Assembly: GCF_033063295.1 (NCBI RefSeq)
Contig: NZ_JAWJZH010000001.1
Location: forward strand, 3,038,001 to 3,102,000
Length of the DNA stretch: 64,000 nucleotides
DNA from: Nitrosomonas sp. Is35
Lineage (GTDB): Bacteria > Pseudomonadota > Gammaproteobacteria > Burkholderiales > Nitrosomonadaceae
Reading direction: 5' to 3'
In this document: positions 63,859 to 64,000 of the stretch, piece by piece
Numbering within the stretch: position 1 is the first letter of the stretch
How the letters are laid out: the number at the start of each line of letters is the position of its first letter
Position numbers and translations under genes: made by a program
The notes under the pieces: model-generated
Database searches by the model: none
What the model saw: only the letters and a program-made list of their open reading frames with translations
Told to the model about the DNA's origin: nothing

Positions 63859-64000
63859 TTACGGCGGCAGCATTCTGCTAAACAAATAGCCGGGAGTAAA
63901 TAAATTAAATTCCGGCCAATCTTTTACCGAACGCATTAATTTGCTCAACCCATCTTTACTTAACGCATCATTGGCATCAATTTGCCCCTCCGCCATGGTC
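63859..64000 (-). CDS. unidentified protein, partial (cut by the right edge)
   Basis: The last 46 codons of a minus-strand gene whose start lies beyond the edge: it reads MAEGQIDANDALSKDGLSKL, then MRSVKDWPEFNLFTPGYLFS, ending RMLPP at a TAA (63861-63859). No family is recognisable from this piece. It lies just upstream of the CxxCH gene in the same direction. Confidence 0.55.
   Translation of the reverse strand, partial: TMAEGQIDANDALSKDGLSKLMRSVKDWPEFNLFTPGYLFSRMLPP

Noticed and set aside
1..64000. CRISPR array, rRNA operon, prophage structural genes, replication origin
   Set aside because: No regularly spaced repeats, rRNA motifs, capsid or tail genes, or DnaA-box cluster were seen on reading both strands.

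Overview
The window looks like the chromosome of an ammonia-oxidising betaproteobacterium of the Nitrosomonadaceae, most likely Nitrosomonas. The evidence is moderate: core genes of betaproteobacterial type (ftsY-ftsE-ftsX-rpoH, orn, an M48 protease), a periplasmic protein of the SmbP type first described in Nitrosomonas europaea, a PEP-CTERM protein, and many small envelope lipoproteins. The species cannot be named from sequence alone.

Layout. 1-8 kb is housekeeping: a pterin dehydratase (cut by the left edge) coupled to an M48 protease, oligoribonuclease, an EF-hand protein, an M16 peptidase, then ftsY-ftsE-ftsX and rpoH. rpoH has a CIRCE/HrcA-type operator over its promoter. tRNA-Ser(CGA) at 7.9 kb is followed by a P4-type integrase split by an 804-bp IS5-family element, and by a decayed V8-like protease. 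A second, nearly identical IS copy sits exactly 11,050 bp further on.

11.3-33.7 kb is an envelope and stress region. It holds a PRC-barrel protein, OmpA-like and DUF4398 lipoproteins, a PEP-CTERM protein, glycine-zipper, coiled-coil, BON, CsbD and DUF3309-type small proteins, a catalase-like protein, a GGDEF protein, an RlpA-like protein, an SmbP-like protein, two Crp/Fnr-type regulators and a 2,908-aa cyclic beta-1,2-glucan synthase. A 16-bp palindrome, TGTRCGNTANCGYACA, recurs at ten places here, each about 80-170 bp upstream of one of these genes, including both regulators. I found none elsewhere by eye. This looks like an undescribed regulon and is the strongest novel signal in the window.

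34-42 kb holds a methyltransferase and EamA transporter pair, a zinc-ribbon methyltransferase, a 1,441-aa NACHT/STAND-type NTPase with an apparent PD-(D/E)XK nuclease at its C-terminus (a candidate defence protein) and a VapBC-like toxin-antitoxin pair. 42.3-50.7 kb is a Cus-type copper/silver efflux operon whose outer-membrane gene overlaps a 21-residue leader peptide, followed upstream by a CzcI-like small protein and a TPR protein. 50.8-53.8 kb is a Fur/Zur-family regulator and a ZnuD-like receptor sharing the palindrome GCAAC-N3-GTTGC, so this is probably a zinc-uptake locus.

53.9-60.2 kb holds a CHASE2-adenylate/guanylate cyclase and a FecR-TPR-beta-barrel fusion with a small Cys-rich protein; base composition turns AT-rich inside the fusion gene. 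The last 4 kb carries an IS256-family element inserted in a terminator hairpin, an acidic protein of unknown function, nested IS481/IS3 remnants and two partial or unknown genes, one ending in a CxxCH motif. I saw no rRNA genes, CRISPR array, prophage structural genes or replication origin.
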